DNA of 64,000 bases, taken from positions 1-64,000 of the forward strand of contig CAYXGY010000001.1 of the NCBI GenBank assembly GCA_964464895.1, given 5' to 3'. This DNA is from Helicobacter_D sp964464895 (GTDB taxonomy: Bacteria > Campylobacterota > Campylobacteria > Campylobacterales > Helicobacteraceae). The position numbers were made by a program, and so were the translations under genes. Under the pieces are notes generated by a model. It searched no databases and was not told the origin of the DNA. It saw only the letters and a program-made list of their open reading frames with translations. Shown one piece after another: positions 36,224 through 45,009 of this stretch. Position 1 is the stretch's first letter; the number at the start of each line of letters is the position of its first letter.

Positions 36224-37031
36224 GCTTTTAGGATATACTTTCGTGCAAAATGCTCTTTGGGGCGCGTTTTGCACAAGTATTATTTGTGGCATCATTGGCG
36301 CACTTGTTGTAACAAATCGTATGGTATTTGTTGCTGGTGGGATTGCGCATAGTGTGTATGGAGGAGTCGGAATCGCAGCATTTTTAGGCTTACCAATCTT
36401 GGTTGGAGCAATGGGGTTTAGCGTATTTTGTGCGATTCTTTTAGCTTATATGTTGCTCTTTGCTAAAGAACGTTTAGATTCTCTTATTGGCTCATTATGG
36501 GCATTTGGTATGGCATTGGGTATCATTCTTGTGGAATTAACTCCGGGTTATAATAAGGATTTTATGGGATACTTGTTTGGTAGTATTTTGAGTATCACAG
36601 AAAATGATATTTATATTATGGTTTGTTTTGGCTTACTTCTAATTGTTTTTGTTTGGCTGAACTATCGGGTGATTTTGGGAATTTCTTATGATAGTGAATT
36701 TACGCAATTGCGAGGCATTAATACAAGATTTTTTAGTGTCTTTTTGATGATTTTAATTGCATTGGGAGTTGTGATTTCTATGCGTTCAGTCGGGATTATC
36801 CTTATTGTGGCACTTTTGAGCATACCGGCTTATTGCAGTGAAATTTTTACAACTTCTCTCGCAAAAATGATGTTAGGAGCGAGTTTGATTTCATTGGTTT
36901 GTATGCTATGTGGAATCGCACTAGCTTATTTTTATGATTTACAAGCAGGGGCTAGCATTGTAATGATTTTGTCTATTTTTTCTTTCGTTGTGGCTCTTTT
37001 TCATTATTTTAAAAAATTTCAAACAACTTAA
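36216..37031 (+). CDS. znuB: ZnuB-type metal ABC transporter permease
   Basis: The 271-residue permease with about eight helices has the ABC-3 family features: RMVFVAGGIAHSVYGGVGIAAFLG near the N-terminus, and later MRSVGIILIVALLSIPAYCSEI. It should form the membrane channel for the ATPase encoded at 34112. The start is TTG at 36216, overlapping the mqo stop by 8 bases. The DUF5408-like gene begins 9 bases after its stop. Confidence 0.88.
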   Translation: MIELLGYTFVQNALWGAFCTSIICGIIGALVVTNRMVFVAGGIAHSVYGGVGIAAFLGLPILVGAMGFSVFCAILLAYMLLFAKERLDSLIGSLWAFGMALGIILVELTPGYNKDFMGYLFGSILSITENDIYIMVCFGLLLIVFVWLNYRVILGISYDSEFTQLRGINTRFFSVFLMILIALGVVISMRSVGIILIVALLSIPAYCSEIFTTSLAKMMLGASLISLVCMLCGIALAYFYDLQAGASIVMILSIFSFVVALFHYFKKFQTT

Positions 37032-37040
37032 AAGATTGCT

Positions 37041-37262
37041 ATGCAAGACAAAAAACTACAAGATACTTTAGAACGCGCGCAAGCTACGGCAACAAAAGCA
37101 GTCAAGATTTCTTTAATTGCCTGCTGTGTTATGATTATTTTTGCTTCACTTAGTCTTTGGGTGTTATTAAACCAAATTACCGCAACAGCAAATTTGGTCA
37201 AAATGCAAAAGGAATATGAAATGCGTCTTGAAAACCTAGAAAAGCATTATAATGAAAAATAA
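37041..37262 (+). CDS. Small single-helix membrane protein, DUF5408-like
   Basis: The 73-residue protein has a polar helical N-terminus (1-24), one transmembrane helix (about 25-45) and a charged, coiled C-terminus (EYEMRLENLEKHYNEK). It resembles small Helicobacter proteins called DUF5408, of unknown function. It lies between znuB (9-base gap) and the EamA gene, which it overlaps by 11 bases. The tight spacing supports it as a real gene. Confidence 0.7.
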   Translation: MQDKKLQDTLERAQATATKAVKISLIACCVMIIFASLSLWVLLNQITATANLVKMQKEYEMRLENLEKHYNEK

Positions 37263-38169
37263 TATTTTTTATTTTTTGCTTGTAGTAACGATGAGTTTTT
37301 GGGGTGCTTCATGGGCTGCTAGCAAAGTGCTAGTTGAGTATGCGAGTGCGGATATAGTTACTTTTTGGCGTTTTTTCTTCGCTTTCGTCACCTCTTTTTT
37401 TATCGTGATCTTTTTAAGGATTCCTTTGCGTCTTGATAGACAATCTTTTAAATTTCTCTTGCTAACTGCTCTTTGCAATGGCTTGTATTCTTTAATGTAT
37501 TTTATTGGCTTAAACTATGGTAGCGCGGGGAAAAGTGGTGTGCTTGTGCAGGCTTTAATACCTGTGTTTGCTTATCTTTTGACTTTTGGTCTTTATAAGA
37601 TAAAGAAAGATTCCACCAAAAAAATGAAAAAGAACGAAATCTTAGGCTTGTTCTTGGGCATTGTCGCAGGGCTTTGTTTGTTAAACTTAGGGAGTTGGCA
37701 GCAGCTCTTTGGCAAGTTTAATTTACTTTTTATATTTTGCGCATTGGATTGGGCAGTCTTAACACTTATTAGTCGGAATATTAAAATCCACCCTGTGGCG
37801 ATTAATTTCTATGTTACATTCTTTAGTGTCCTTCTGTGTTCGCCTATTTTTGCCTTTCAACCGGCAATGTTGGAGATTTTTACTTTTGAGCCTAGATTCT
37901 GGTGGATGATGTTTATTGTAGCGGTATTATCTACGGCGATTGGGACAAGTATTTATTATTTAGGAATTGCACGCATAGGAGCGGCACAAGCAAGCTCGTT
38001 TAATCTGCTTGTTCCTGTCGCAGCATTGGTGAGTAGTTTTATTATTTTAGATGAGATTCCAAGCGTTTTAACACTCATTGGAGGGAGTATTGCAATTTTT
38101 GCAACTTATCTCATCAACCTTTATCAGCCTAGACATTTTCAAGTTTTCAATCGGCTTTGGAAAAGGTAG
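37252..38169 (+). CDS. EamA/DMT-superfamily transporter
   Basis: The 305-residue protein has ten predicted helices in two repeats. The first begins MSFWGASWAASKVLVEYASADIVTFWRFF, the second near CALDWAVLTLISRN, ending with GTSIYYLGIARIGAAQASSFNLLVPVAALVSSFIILDE, typical of EamA exporters. Substrates in this family include amino acids and other metabolites; none can be named here. It ends 4 bases from the convergent NarX-like gene with no terminator visible between them. Confidence 0.88.
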   Translation: MKNNIFYFLLVVTMSFWGASWAASKVLVEYASADIVTFWRFFFAFVTSFFIVIFLRIPLRLDRQSFKFLLLTALCNGLYSLMYFIGLNYGSAGKSGVLVQALIPVFAYLLTFGLYKIKKDSTKKMKKNEILGLFLGIVAGLCLLNLGSWQQLFGKFNLLFIFCALDWAVLTLISRNIKIHPVAINFYVTFFSVLLCSPIFAFQPAMLEIFTFEPRFWWMMFIVAVLSTAIGTSIYYLGIARIGAAQASSFNLLVPVAALVSSFIILDEIPSVLTLIGGSIAIFATYLINLYQPRHFQVFNRLWKR

Positions 38170-38173
38170 AGAG

Positions 38174-39511
38174 CTACTCGCAACAATCTTCCATTTCTTC
38201 TAGGATTCTATGAAGTTTATCAAGCAATCTTGCGGTGATGATAAGCTGTTCGCTAGATTGGATTGCAATGTCTTCACTTAGGCTGATAGAATTTTCTATG
38301 CTCTTGCGTCTTTCTTCGCTAATTTTTGCAAAGGCGAGTTTATGCCGAATCTCCTCACTGATATTCGTAATTTCTTCATTAATTAGTTCGCTCAAATCAA
38401 TGGCTTGTTTGGAAGTTTTTTTGGTTGATTCTATTTGTTGCAAGAAATGTGAGAGATTCTGCGAGGCTTGAGAAAGCTCACTTTCTCCCTCTAGTTGAAT
38501 GGTTTCGGCTAGATTATTCTTGAGTTTTCCACTCGCAAGAAGTTGCATTTTGTTTAGGAAATGCTTTAAATGTGTTTTGATGCGTAAGAGATTATCAACG
38601 GAATAGAGTGCAAGCAAGAGCATAATAAAAGCTGCAGTGTATTGGAATTTTTCTAAATAAGTGCGCAAGTGAATAGAAGTATCCGAATAAAGATTAACCG
38701 TCCAGTCTATTTCATCTAAAATCGCAGTATTTTGTATAGTAATTTGCTTTAAATCCCTCACAATATGTTCTTGTAAATTTAATACCTTGTCAATATGTTG
38801 GGAGTAGATTTGCCAAAACTCATAAGCTTCTTGAATAGATTTTGCAAGTTTTGGCGTGCGTTTGTAGGTGGAATTTTGATAAAAGTTTGTAATAATCGTA
38901 TTATAAAGATTATAGCTTTCTTTAAAATCACGATAGGATTTATCATTCCAAATATAAAGATGGTGCATCATCAGATATGCCATACATTGCGTGAGCATAC
39001 GTTGGCGTCCAGAATCATCAATCAAATTGCTAGGCACTTGGGATTCCACCATTGCTTTAACGATATTGTCAGATAAAATAAGCATTTTGGTATTGTTTTC
39101 ATCTAAAAATTTTCTGTCCTCATAAAGTTTGCTAGAAATGTCTTTAAAATCCTCTACCAATGCTTTAAAGTCTGTCCATCGTGTATCAATTGCTTCTAGT
39201 TTTGTGATAATAGCTGTTTTAGTCGGAGGATTAATATTTTTTGTGCTATCGCCAAAGCGCAAAATATGTAGATTATTTTCAAATTCCTCTATGGCTAAAT
39301 TGAGCGCAACATAATCTTGACTATTTTGAGAATTTATCATAAAGATTTCTTTTGTGATTTTTTGTGTTAGCATTCGCTCTTTTCCAGCAATATTGATAAT
39401 ATAGCCATCTTGGATTCCAAGTCGGTTGATAAAGATGACAGATAAAATCATCGTAGAGATACAAAAAGTTGTGAGAATCCCAAGTATAATGAGGCGAATT
39501 GTAATTGTCAT
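38174..39511 (-). CDS. NarX/PilJ-type sensor protein without kinase or methyl-accepting domain
   Basis: The 445-residue protein has transmembrane helices at about 5-27 and 290-308 around a large periplasmic helical domain. That domain contains two copies of the type IV pili/NarX N-terminal motif: AGKERMLTQKI (42-52) and SGRQRMLTQCM (167-177). Similar sequences bind nitrate/nitrite in NarX and NarQ. After helix two come HAMP-like and coiled-coil segments (about 310-445) ending EEMEDCCE. No histidine kinase, cyclase or methyl-accepting domain follows. It lies 2 bases after the Crp/Fnr-like gene, so the two are likely co-expressed and may work together. The ligand is inferred. Confidence 0.75.
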   Translation of the reverse strand: MTITIRLIILGILTTFCISTMILSVIFINRLGIQDGYIINIAGKERMLTQKITKEIFMINSQNSQDYVALNLAIEEFENNLHILRFGDSTKNINPPTKTAIITKLEAIDTRWTDFKALVEDFKDISSKLYEDRKFLDENNTKMLILSDNIVKAMVESQVPSNLIDDSGRQRMLTQCMAYLMMHHLYIWNDKSYRDFKESYNLYNTIITNFYQNSTYKRTPKLAKSIQEAYEFWQIYSQHIDKVLNLQEHIVRDLKQITIQNTAILDEIDWTVNLYSDTSIHLRTYLEKFQYTAAFIMLLLALYSVDNLLRIKTHLKHFLNKMQLLASGKLKNNLAETIQLEGESELSQASQNLSHFLQQIESTKKTSKQAIDLSELINEEITNISEEIRHKLAFAKISEERRKSIENSISLSEDIAIQSSEQLIITARLLDKLHRILEEMEDCCE

Positions 39512-39513
39512 AG

Positions 39514-40173
39514 TTAATCCTGTTTAAAAATCTCATAGAGTTTTTGTGGGTTTAGTATTTCAATTTTTCCTTGTTTGTTGGTGCTTATAATATTGTCCCG
39601 ATGAAGTTTTTTAAGCGTTCTGGAGAGTGTTTCGGGTTGGATATTTAAAAAGCTTGCATTTTCTTGTTTTTTATATGTGTTAAAACTCTCCAAATGGAAG
39701 TAGAGACTCCAAGCAATCTTGGCTGTGCTATCAAAGATGAGGTTTTTTTGGATTACTTCCTCAAAGAGTTGTAGTTTTTTCAGTGTTTCTTTGAAAAATA
39801 AAGCCAAAATGCGAGGATTTGTTCTGAAAGCTTGGGCTAGCTTCTCGCCATCAAAGCACGCGATGATAGAATCTTGCAGGCATTCAATATTGGCAAAAGA
39901 AACGAATTTCCCACAATTCTCCAAATTCAAATCTAGCAACAATCCATTCTCTAAAAGTCCCAAAAAGATTTCATTTTCAAAGCGATTGACTTTGTAGAGT
40001 TTCAATAAGCCTTTGACACAATAAAACAACGCATTCACTTCTGTTTGCTCATAAAGCACAATTTGCTTAGTAGTAAAGGTTTTGAAAGTTACGATTTTAT
40101 TTAATTCTAATAAATCCTTTTGCTCAAGTGCGTTAAAAGGTGCGAAAGATTCTAAAGATTCAAAGACTTGCAA
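39514..40173 (-). CDS. Crp/Fnr-family transcription regulator
   Basis: The 219-residue protein has an N-terminal effector domain (about 10-130) with the beta-roll pattern of the family and a C-terminal winged helix: FLNIQPETLSRTLKKLHRDNIISTNKQGKI (recognition helix near ETLSRTLKKL). The four-cysteine iron-sulfur pattern of Fnr is absent, and the effector is unknown. It overlaps the upstream gene by 14 bases and precedes the NarX-like receptor by 2. A plausible model is control of nitrogen-oxide or redox genes, as for other Crp/Fnr proteins of this phylum, but no target is shown. Confidence 0.85.
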   Translation of the reverse strand: MQVFESLESFAPFNALEQKDLLELNKIVTFKTFTTKQIVLYEQTEVNALFYCVKGLLKLYKVNRFENEIFLGLLENGLLLDLNLENCGKFVSFANIECLQDSIIACFDGEKLAQAFRTNPRILALFFKETLKKLQLFEEVIQKNLIFDSTAKIAWSLYFHLESFNTYKKQENASFLNIQPETLSRTLKKLHRDNIISTNKQGKIEILNPQKLYEIFKQD

Positions 40174-40543
40174 AAATCACCCCGTCTATACCATATTTTG
40201 CAATAGTTTCAATCTCTTCTTCTTCTTGGATACAAAGTAAAATCTTTGCGTCAAAAAGATAGGTTTCCGCGAGATTCTGTAAGGTTTTTGCAAGGTCTAT
40301 TTCTTTGCAAAGTAAGAATCGCACATTTAAATTGACAAGTAGAAGTGCCTCTTTGACGCTATTAACAAGACTTGCATAGGTAAGAGTATTGTCGCAGCAA
40401 AAACGCGCTAGAGACAAAGTTTGTGTAAAAGTATCGCAAATAAGCACCAAAAAATCAGAGGGTAATGTTTTGGCGATTTGCTCTTTGGAATTAATCGTAA
40501 GAATATTTAAGGATTCAAGAGAGGGGTGGTTTAAAATCAACAT
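40160..40543 (-). CDS. Hypothetical protein, 127 residues
   Basis: I do not recognise this protein. It has an alternating hydrophobic/polar pattern suggesting a small alpha/beta domain (LVLICDTF, VRFLLCKE, ILLCIQEEEE, GVIFASL) with four cysteines and no signal peptide or transmembrane helix. It overlaps the Crp/Fnr gene by 14 bases and follows the small zinc-ribbon protein gene by 14. Its place in the compact run and its well-formed frame support a real gene. Confidence 0.55.
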   Translation of the reverse strand: MLILNHPSLESLNILTINSKEQIAKTLPSDFLVLICDTFTQTLSLARFCCDNTLTYASLVNSVKEALLLVNLNVRFLLCKEIDLAKTLQNLAETYLFDAKILLCIQEEEEIETIAKYGIDGVIFASL

Positions 40544-40557
40544 CGTTTATCCTTGAT

Positions 40558-40761
40558 TTAGTGTTCTGCGCATTCTTTGGAGCAATAGTATTTTCCATTT
40601 TTGATAATGACTTCTTCACTAGAAACATAAGTGCCACATTGTGTGCATTCAAGCATAATAGAATCTTGTGATTTGGAATGATTTGTCGGGGTGGCATTTT
40701 TGCGAAAAAAGAGAAGATATATCCCAACGAGTAATAAAATCAGTAAAAACCATTTTAGCAT
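40558..40761 (-). CDS. PP0621-like membrane-anchored zinc-ribbon protein
   Basis: The 67-residue protein starts with one transmembrane helix (3-19), then a linker, then a four-cysteine module CTQC...CSKEC typical of a small zinc ribbon. It resembles the PP0621 family, of unknown function. It overlaps rsmG by 7 bases, so it is part of the tatB-tatC-queA-rsmG run. Confidence 0.7.
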   Translation of the reverse strand: MLKWFLLILLLVGIYLLFFRKNATPTNHSKSQDSIMLECTQCGTYVSSEEVIIKNGKYYCSKECAEH

Positions 40762-41330
40762 TTCAAGTTCTCTCCTGAAATCATAAGATAATGCAATAAA
40801 CCATTCTGAAAGTGCATATATTCCAAATCTTTTGGAATCTCATTTTTAAAATTTGAACCCTTATAGAGTAGGATAGTTGTCTCTTGGGTAATCTGCGCAC
40901 GGCATTTTTCCAAAAACTCTTTTACGCTAAAGGTTGCCCTTGAAGTAATGAGATTCGGTTTGTTTTCTAGTTCTAGCAATTCTATTTTTTGACGCTTAAT
41001 TGTAAAGTTTTTTAAATTTAAATTCGCTTTAACATTCTGCAAAAAAGCAGCTTTTTTTGCATTGGGTTCGCATAGAATCGTGGGGATATTTAATGCGATT
41101 CCAAGTGGAATACTTGGGAAACCATTGCCACTGCCGACATCTAAAAGATAGGTTTTTGTCTCTAGCTTGAGCTGATTTAAACTCAAAGGATAAAGCGAAT
41201 CTTGAATGTTTTTTTGAATGCTTGCAATATCCTTTGCTCCACTCAAGCTATGGATAGCATTCCAATGCAACAATAGTTTCGCATAAGATTCTAATAATGC
41301 GTTTTGTGAAACGTGTAAAGTATAGTGCAT
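40755..41330 (-). CDS. rsmG: 16S rRNA (guanine-N7) methyltransferase RsmG
   Basis: The protein carries the RsmG pattern: YAKLLLHWNAIHSLSG near the N-terminus, SAM-binding motif LLDVGSGNGFPSIPLGI, then LITSRATFSVKEFLEK. It methylates G527 of 16S rRNA at N7. I prefer the ATG at 41330 (about 191 residues, MHYTLHVSQNALL), close to the length of other Helicobacter RsmG proteins and 8 bases after queA. Upstream starts at 41357, 41363 and beyond are in frame but lie within queA. Confidence 0.9.
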   Translation of the reverse strand: MHYTLHVSQNALLESYAKLLLHWNAIHSLSGAKDIASIQKNIQDSLYPLSLNQLKLETKTYLLDVGSGNGFPSIPLGIALNIPTILCEPNAKKAAFLQNVKANLNLKNFTIKRQKIELLELENKPNLITSRATFSVKEFLEKCRAQITQETTILLYKGSNFKNEIPKDLEYMHFQNGLLHYLMISGENLKC

Positions 41331-41337
41331 TGGAATC

Positions 41338-42441
41338 TTATAGAATGAGCATTCCATCTCCATAGGAATAAAAGCGATAATTTCGCGCAATAGCCTCTTG
41401 ATAGAGCTGCTGGGTAGTATCCAAGCCAATAAAAGACGCCACAAGCATTAAGAGCGTGGTTTTTGGCAGATGAAAATTAGTAAGAAGCGCATTTGTCTTA
41501 TGCGGTTTGTTTTGTGGGTGCAAAAACAAATCGCATTCCCCACTCAACGCACCGCTTCTAGCAAATGCTTCAATTGTGCGTGCAGCAGTTGTTCCAATCG
41601 CAGTGATATGGGAGGCACTCCGAATCTTGTCGGCGGAATCTTGCGTGAGAAAGAAATGTTCCTTGTGCATTTTGTGCTCCAAAATGTTTTCTGTACTTAC
41701 TCCTACAAAAGTTCCAGCACCTACGTGAAGTGTTATTTCTGTGCTTTGGAAGTGCGCTTTGAGGTTTTGGTATGCCTCTTGAGTGAAATGTAAGGAGGCA
41801 GTAGGGGCTGCAATCGCTCCTAGATGTTTGGCAAACACACTTTGGTAATCGTCTTTATCCTCTTGCGTGTCGTATCGCTTGATATAGGGAGGCAAGGGAA
41901 TGTGTCCAAAATGCTCTAAAAAGTCAAAAAATTCCTGACGACTTAAAGGCTCTTTTGAGGAGTCCAAAGAGAGATTTGCGTTTGCTTGTAGATTGGGAAT
42001 CTTAAAAAACTCTGCTTCTTTGAAACCTACACCAAATGTATCGTTTGGATTACTTTTGAGGATTCTTGCCACAATCCCTCCCTTAAAAGCTATCCAATTT
42101 CCTACTTTCAAGCGTCCTTTGAATTGCATTGAATAAACATTAGGAGCAATTTCTTTATGGAAAAGTGCTTCAATTTTTGCACCATTCTCATAAGGCGTTT
42201 TGGAATCTTGCACGATTTTTGTCCCATAGAGCCTTGCAGGCAAGACTTTGGTATTATTAAACACGAGCAAAGTTTCTCGTGGGAGAAATTGTGCAAATTC
42301 TTTGAAGGTTGTGTGCGTGATTTGATGGGTTGCGCGCTCATAGACTAATAATTTTGCCGCTTCTTTTGGAAATAGGGGGTGCGTGGCAATGCGTTCTTTG
42401 GGAAGAATGTAATCATAGCTACTCAATTGTAGTTCACGCAT
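41338..42441 (-). CDS. queA: tRNA preQ1(34) S-adenosylmethionine ribosyltransferase-isomerase QueA
   Basis: The 367-residue protein has the QueA motifs LSSYDYILPKERIATHPL at the start, LVFNNTKVLPARLYG, APTASLHFT and THVGAGTF-like ITLHVGAGTFVGV, and ends NYRFYSYGDGMLIL. It transfers and isomerises ribosyl from SAM to preQ1 in the anticodon of queuosine-containing tRNAs, giving epoxyqueuosine. It directly abuts tatC (no gap) and is followed by rsmG. Confidence 0.96.
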   Translation of the reverse strand: MRELQLSSYDYILPKERIATHPLFPKEAAKLLVYERATHQITHTTFKEFAQFLPRETLLVFNNTKVLPARLYGTKIVQDSKTPYENGAKIEALFHKEIAPNVYSMQFKGRLKVGNWIAFKGGIVARILKSNPNDTFGVGFKEAEFFKIPNLQANANLSLDSSKEPLSRQEFFDFLEHFGHIPLPPYIKRYDTQEDKDDYQSVFAKHLGAIAAPTASLHFTQEAYQNLKAHFQSTEITLHVGAGTFVGVSTENILEHKMHKEHFFLTQDSADKIRSASHITAIGTTAARTIEAFARSGALSGECDLFLHPQNKPHKTNALLTNFHLPKTTLLMLVASFIGLDTTQQLYQEAIARNYRFYSYGDGMLIL

Positions 42442-43188
42442 TTATTCTGCTGTCTCCTCATCGGAATCTTCTGGTGCTTGGTAGGGATTTACGACTTTAG
42501 CAATGAAAATGGACAATCCATAGAGTAAGACAAGAGGAATTGCCATTAAGAATTGAGAAAGCACATCGGGTGGAGTGAGGATTGCCGCAAGGATAAAAAT
42601 AAATACAATGGCATATTTGAAATATTCCTTTAGTGTCCTATCTGTAATGAGCCCAATTTTGGCGAGAAAAAATGTAACCACAGGCAGTTCAAAAGAGATT
42701 CCAAAACCAACCATTAGTTTGGCAAAGAAGCTTACATATTCCCCAATACTAGGGAGTGCGGTAAAGAGTTGAGAACCGAAGTTAATAAGATACCCAAAGC
42801 CAATGGGAAAGGCAATATAATAGGCAAAGGCACAACCACATAAAAAGAAAAAAGTCCCAAAGATAACAAAGGGCAAAACAAGTTTTTTTTCATTATCGTA
42901 TAATCCAGGTGCGACAAAAGCCCAAATTTGCCAAAAAATCACAGGCAACGCAAAAATGAATCCACTAAAGAACGCCACTTTAATGGCTGTAAAAAATGCT
43001 TCTCCCACTTGTGTAAAGATTACGCTTTCGCGTCCATTTGGAAGCGCAGTGCTAAGAGGGGCAACCATCCAATCTAAGATAAATTCCCAAAAATAAAAAG
43101 AAGCAAGGAAAGTAATGAGAATTGCAAGTGTGATACGAATCAGGCATTTGCGTAAATCTTGAATATGAGGCTTTAGGTCTTCAAACAT
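42442..43188 (-). CDS. tatC: Twin-arginine translocase subunit TatC
   Basis: The 248-residue inner-membrane protein has six helices, the N-terminal HIQDLRKCLIRI, FWQIWAFVAPGLYDNEKK in the first periplasmic/cytoplasmic loop region, and GFGISFELPVV followed by ILAAILTPPDVLSQ. TatC recognises twin-arginine signal peptides and, with TatB and TatA, exports folded proteins such as metalloenzymes. It lies 2 bases after tatB. tatA is not in the window. Confidence 0.97.
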   Translation of the reverse strand: MFEDLKPHIQDLRKCLIRITLAILITFLASFYFWEFILDWMVAPLSTALPNGRESVIFTQVGEAFFTAIKVAFFSGFIFALPVIFWQIWAFVAPGLYDNEKKLVLPFVIFGTFFFLCGCAFAYYIAFPIGFGYLINFGSQLFTALPSIGEYVSFFAKLMVGFGISFELPVVTFFLAKIGLITDRTLKEYFKYAIVFIFILAAILTPPDVLSQFLMAIPLVLLYGLSIFIAKVVNPYQAPEDSDEETAE

Positions 43189-43190
43189 TT

Positions 43191-43712
43191 TTATTCCTTA
43201 GGGTTTAAACTAGATTGAGAAGCGTCATTTTGGGTTTCTTGAGTTTGTGGGGTAAGATTTGCACCAAAACTCAAAGTGGTTTTATCATTTTTATGGGGTT
43301 GGATTTCTCTTTTTGATGACGCGTTGGTATGAGATTCTGTGAGTGTGGATTGTGGGGTAGAATCCTGTAAATTTTGTGTAGAAATGGGGGTTTGCATAGG
43401 CTCACTTGGAGTTGATTTTTGAGATTCTAAAGGGCTTTCTTCAAAATCTAAATTGAGCTCTTTTAACTCTAAATCCTTGCTTAAAGTTTGGACTTCTTGT
43501 GTGAGACTATTTTTGTAAGCAAGGGCTTCTTCTTTAATTTTGCTTAGATTGACTTCGCGTTCCAAACTCTCCTTTGCTTCGTCCATTGTTTTTTTCACGG
43601 CTCTAAAGAATTTTGCCATATCCACTAGGGCTTTGGGTAGTTTCTCTGGTCCTAAAAAAATAATTGCTACTACCGCAATCATCAAAATTTCAAAAAATCC
43701 CATTCCAAACAT
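43191..43712 (-). CDS. tatB: Sec-independent translocase subunit TatB
   Basis: The 173-residue protein has the TatA/B N-terminus: one short membrane helix followed by FLGPEKLPKALVDMAKFFRAVK and an amphipathic helix. The long Ser/Gln/Thr-rich tail (about 85-173) fits TatB rather than TatA. It heads the minus-strand run tatB-tatC-queA-rsmG, and the gap to the divergent lipoprotein gene should hold both promoters. Confidence 0.93.
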   Translation of the reverse strand: MFGMGFFEILMIAVVAIIFLGPEKLPKALVDMAKFFRAVKKTMDEAKESLEREVNLSKIKEEALAYKNSLTQEVQTLSKDLELKELNLDFEESPLESQKSTPSEPMQTPISTQNLQDSTPQSTLTESHTNASSKREIQPHKNDKTTLSFGANLTPQTQETQNDASQSSLNPKE

Positions 43713-43823
43713 TGCTAAATTTTGCCTTTTTATTTATTTTTGTCTGAATTTTGCGATTCTATCTAATTTTGGAATAAAGTGTGCTTAGAGAATTGTAGAT
43801 TCTATTTTAGAAAAAGGCAGACA

Positions 43824-44144
43824 ATGAAACAAAAAACCCTCAAAAAATTGTTTATTTTTGGCTATCTTGCGTGTGTTGCAATGTTCTTTGGCGGGTGCAT
43901 TTCACCCAAAACAGACGCATTCTTACTAGGTACCGGGATTGGTGCTGGAGTAACAGCCTATCTAATGAAAGGGGGTAATCTTGGAGGATATAGCGAACGT
44001 TCTTTTAAAAATGTTGGAAGCAATAGTAGTGCGTCTCTGCCAGATTCTTCTATTCCCGCAGATTTGGAATGGCATTATTTAGAAAAAGAGATTTTTTCTG
44101 ATATACAATTACGAAATCAAAGTGAAAGTTTAAGCCTATTTTGA
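43824..44144 (+). CDS. Small lipoprotein of unknown function
   Basis: The preferred start is the ATG at 43824 behind AAGGCAG, giving about 106 residues with a signal peptide and lipobox MFFGGC. The mature part contains FLLGTGIGAGVTAYLMKGG, a glycine-zipper-like segment, and a polar tail. I do not recognise a family. An in-frame upstream ATG at 43779 would put the signal peptide internally, so it is unlikely. The gene is divergent from tatB and followed by a terminator. Confidence 0.7.
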   Translation: MKQKTLKKLFIFGYLACVAMFFGGCISPKTDAFLLGTGIGAGVTAYLMKGGNLGGYSERSFKNVGSNSSASLPDSSIPADLEWHYLEKEIFSDIQLRNQSESLSLF

Positions 44145-44174
44145 GATTCTAAGCTAGAATCTTTCTAGCTTTTG
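44144..44174 (+). terminator. Terminator between the lipoprotein gene and purU
   Basis: AGATTCTA (44144-44151) pairs with TAGAATCT (44155-44162) across a 3-base loop, then TTCTAGCTTTTG follows. It begins at the lipoprotein stop codon and may also act on the convergent purU. Confidence 0.65.
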
Positions 44175-44178
44175 TGAA

Positions 44179-45009
44179 TCAAAAAACAATAGTTTTATTA
44201 TTATAGACGAAAATTTTTTCCTCTAGGGCTAGGTTAAGTGCTTTGGCTAATACGATTTTTTCTACATCACGTCCGCTTTTTTGCATATCTTTCCAGCTCA
44301 TTGCGTGGCTTACTTTAGTAATGTCTTGATAGATAATAGGTCCCTCATCAAGTGCATTATTGACGAAATGTGCCGTAGCCCCGATGATTTTCACACCGCG
44401 TTCATAAGCTTGTTTATAGGGATTTGCCCCAATGAATGCGGGAAGAAAGCTGTGGTGAATATTGATAATCTTACCCTCAAATTTTTGGACAAATTTTGGG
44501 CTTAAGATTCGCATATATTTTGCGAGCACAATATAATCACTCGGGAATTTTTCTAACACTTCTAACACTTTTGTTTCGTGCTCTTCTCTCGTAAGATTTT
44601 CACTTGGAATGCAGAAAAATGGCAGGCTAAACTTATGGCATAATGGCTCTAAGAGTGTGTAATTAGAAATGATAGCTAGAATATCTGCATTAAGCTCGCC
44701 ACTATCGTAGCGAATCAGTAAATCCCCTAAGCAATGATTTTCTTTAGTGCAGAGAATTACGATTTTTTTGCGTTTGGCTTCAAAAACTTCTATGTGAGCT
44801 TGCAGAGAGAGTAGGGAGCAAATTTTAGCCCTTAGGGATTCTATCTCGCAGTTTCCTTCTATTTCAGAACGCATAAAAAAAATATTATTTTCCTTATCTA
44901 CAAATTCGTCATTTTTGAGGATATTCAAATTCAATTCAAAAATCACACGCGTAATCTCTGCAATCAAGCCTTTTTGGTCTGGTGTCTGAATCTTTAGTAT
45001 AATTTGCAT
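44179..45009 (-). CDS. purU: Formyltetrahydrofolate deformylase PurU
   Basis: The 276-residue protein has an N-terminal ACT domain (1-80, starting ILKIQTPDQKGLIAEIT) and a C-terminal formyltransferase-fold domain with YMRILSPKFVQKF and the catalytic region IINIHHSFLPAFIGANPY, then ATAHFVNNALDEGPIIYQD. It hydrolyses 10-formyl-THF to formate and THF, balancing one-carbon pools for purine synthesis. It overlaps sppA by 16 bases on the same strand. Confidence 0.95.
   Translation of the reverse strand: MQIILKIQTPDQKGLIAEITRVIFELNLNILKNDEFVDKENNIFFMRSEIEGNCEIESLRAKICSLLSLQAHIEVFEAKRKKIVILCTKENHCLGDLLIRYDSGELNADILAIISNYTLLEPLCHKFSLPFFCIPSENLTREEHETKVLEVLEKFPSDYIVLAKYMRILSPKFVQKFEGKIINIHHSFLPAFIGANPYKQAYERGVKIIGATAHFVNNALDEGPIIYQDITKVSHAMSWKDMQKSGRDVEKIVLAKALNLALEEKIFVYNNKTIVF

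Noticed and set aside
41470..41793. Plus-strand open frames inside queA
   Set aside because: They are antisense to a well-conserved gene and lack start signals.
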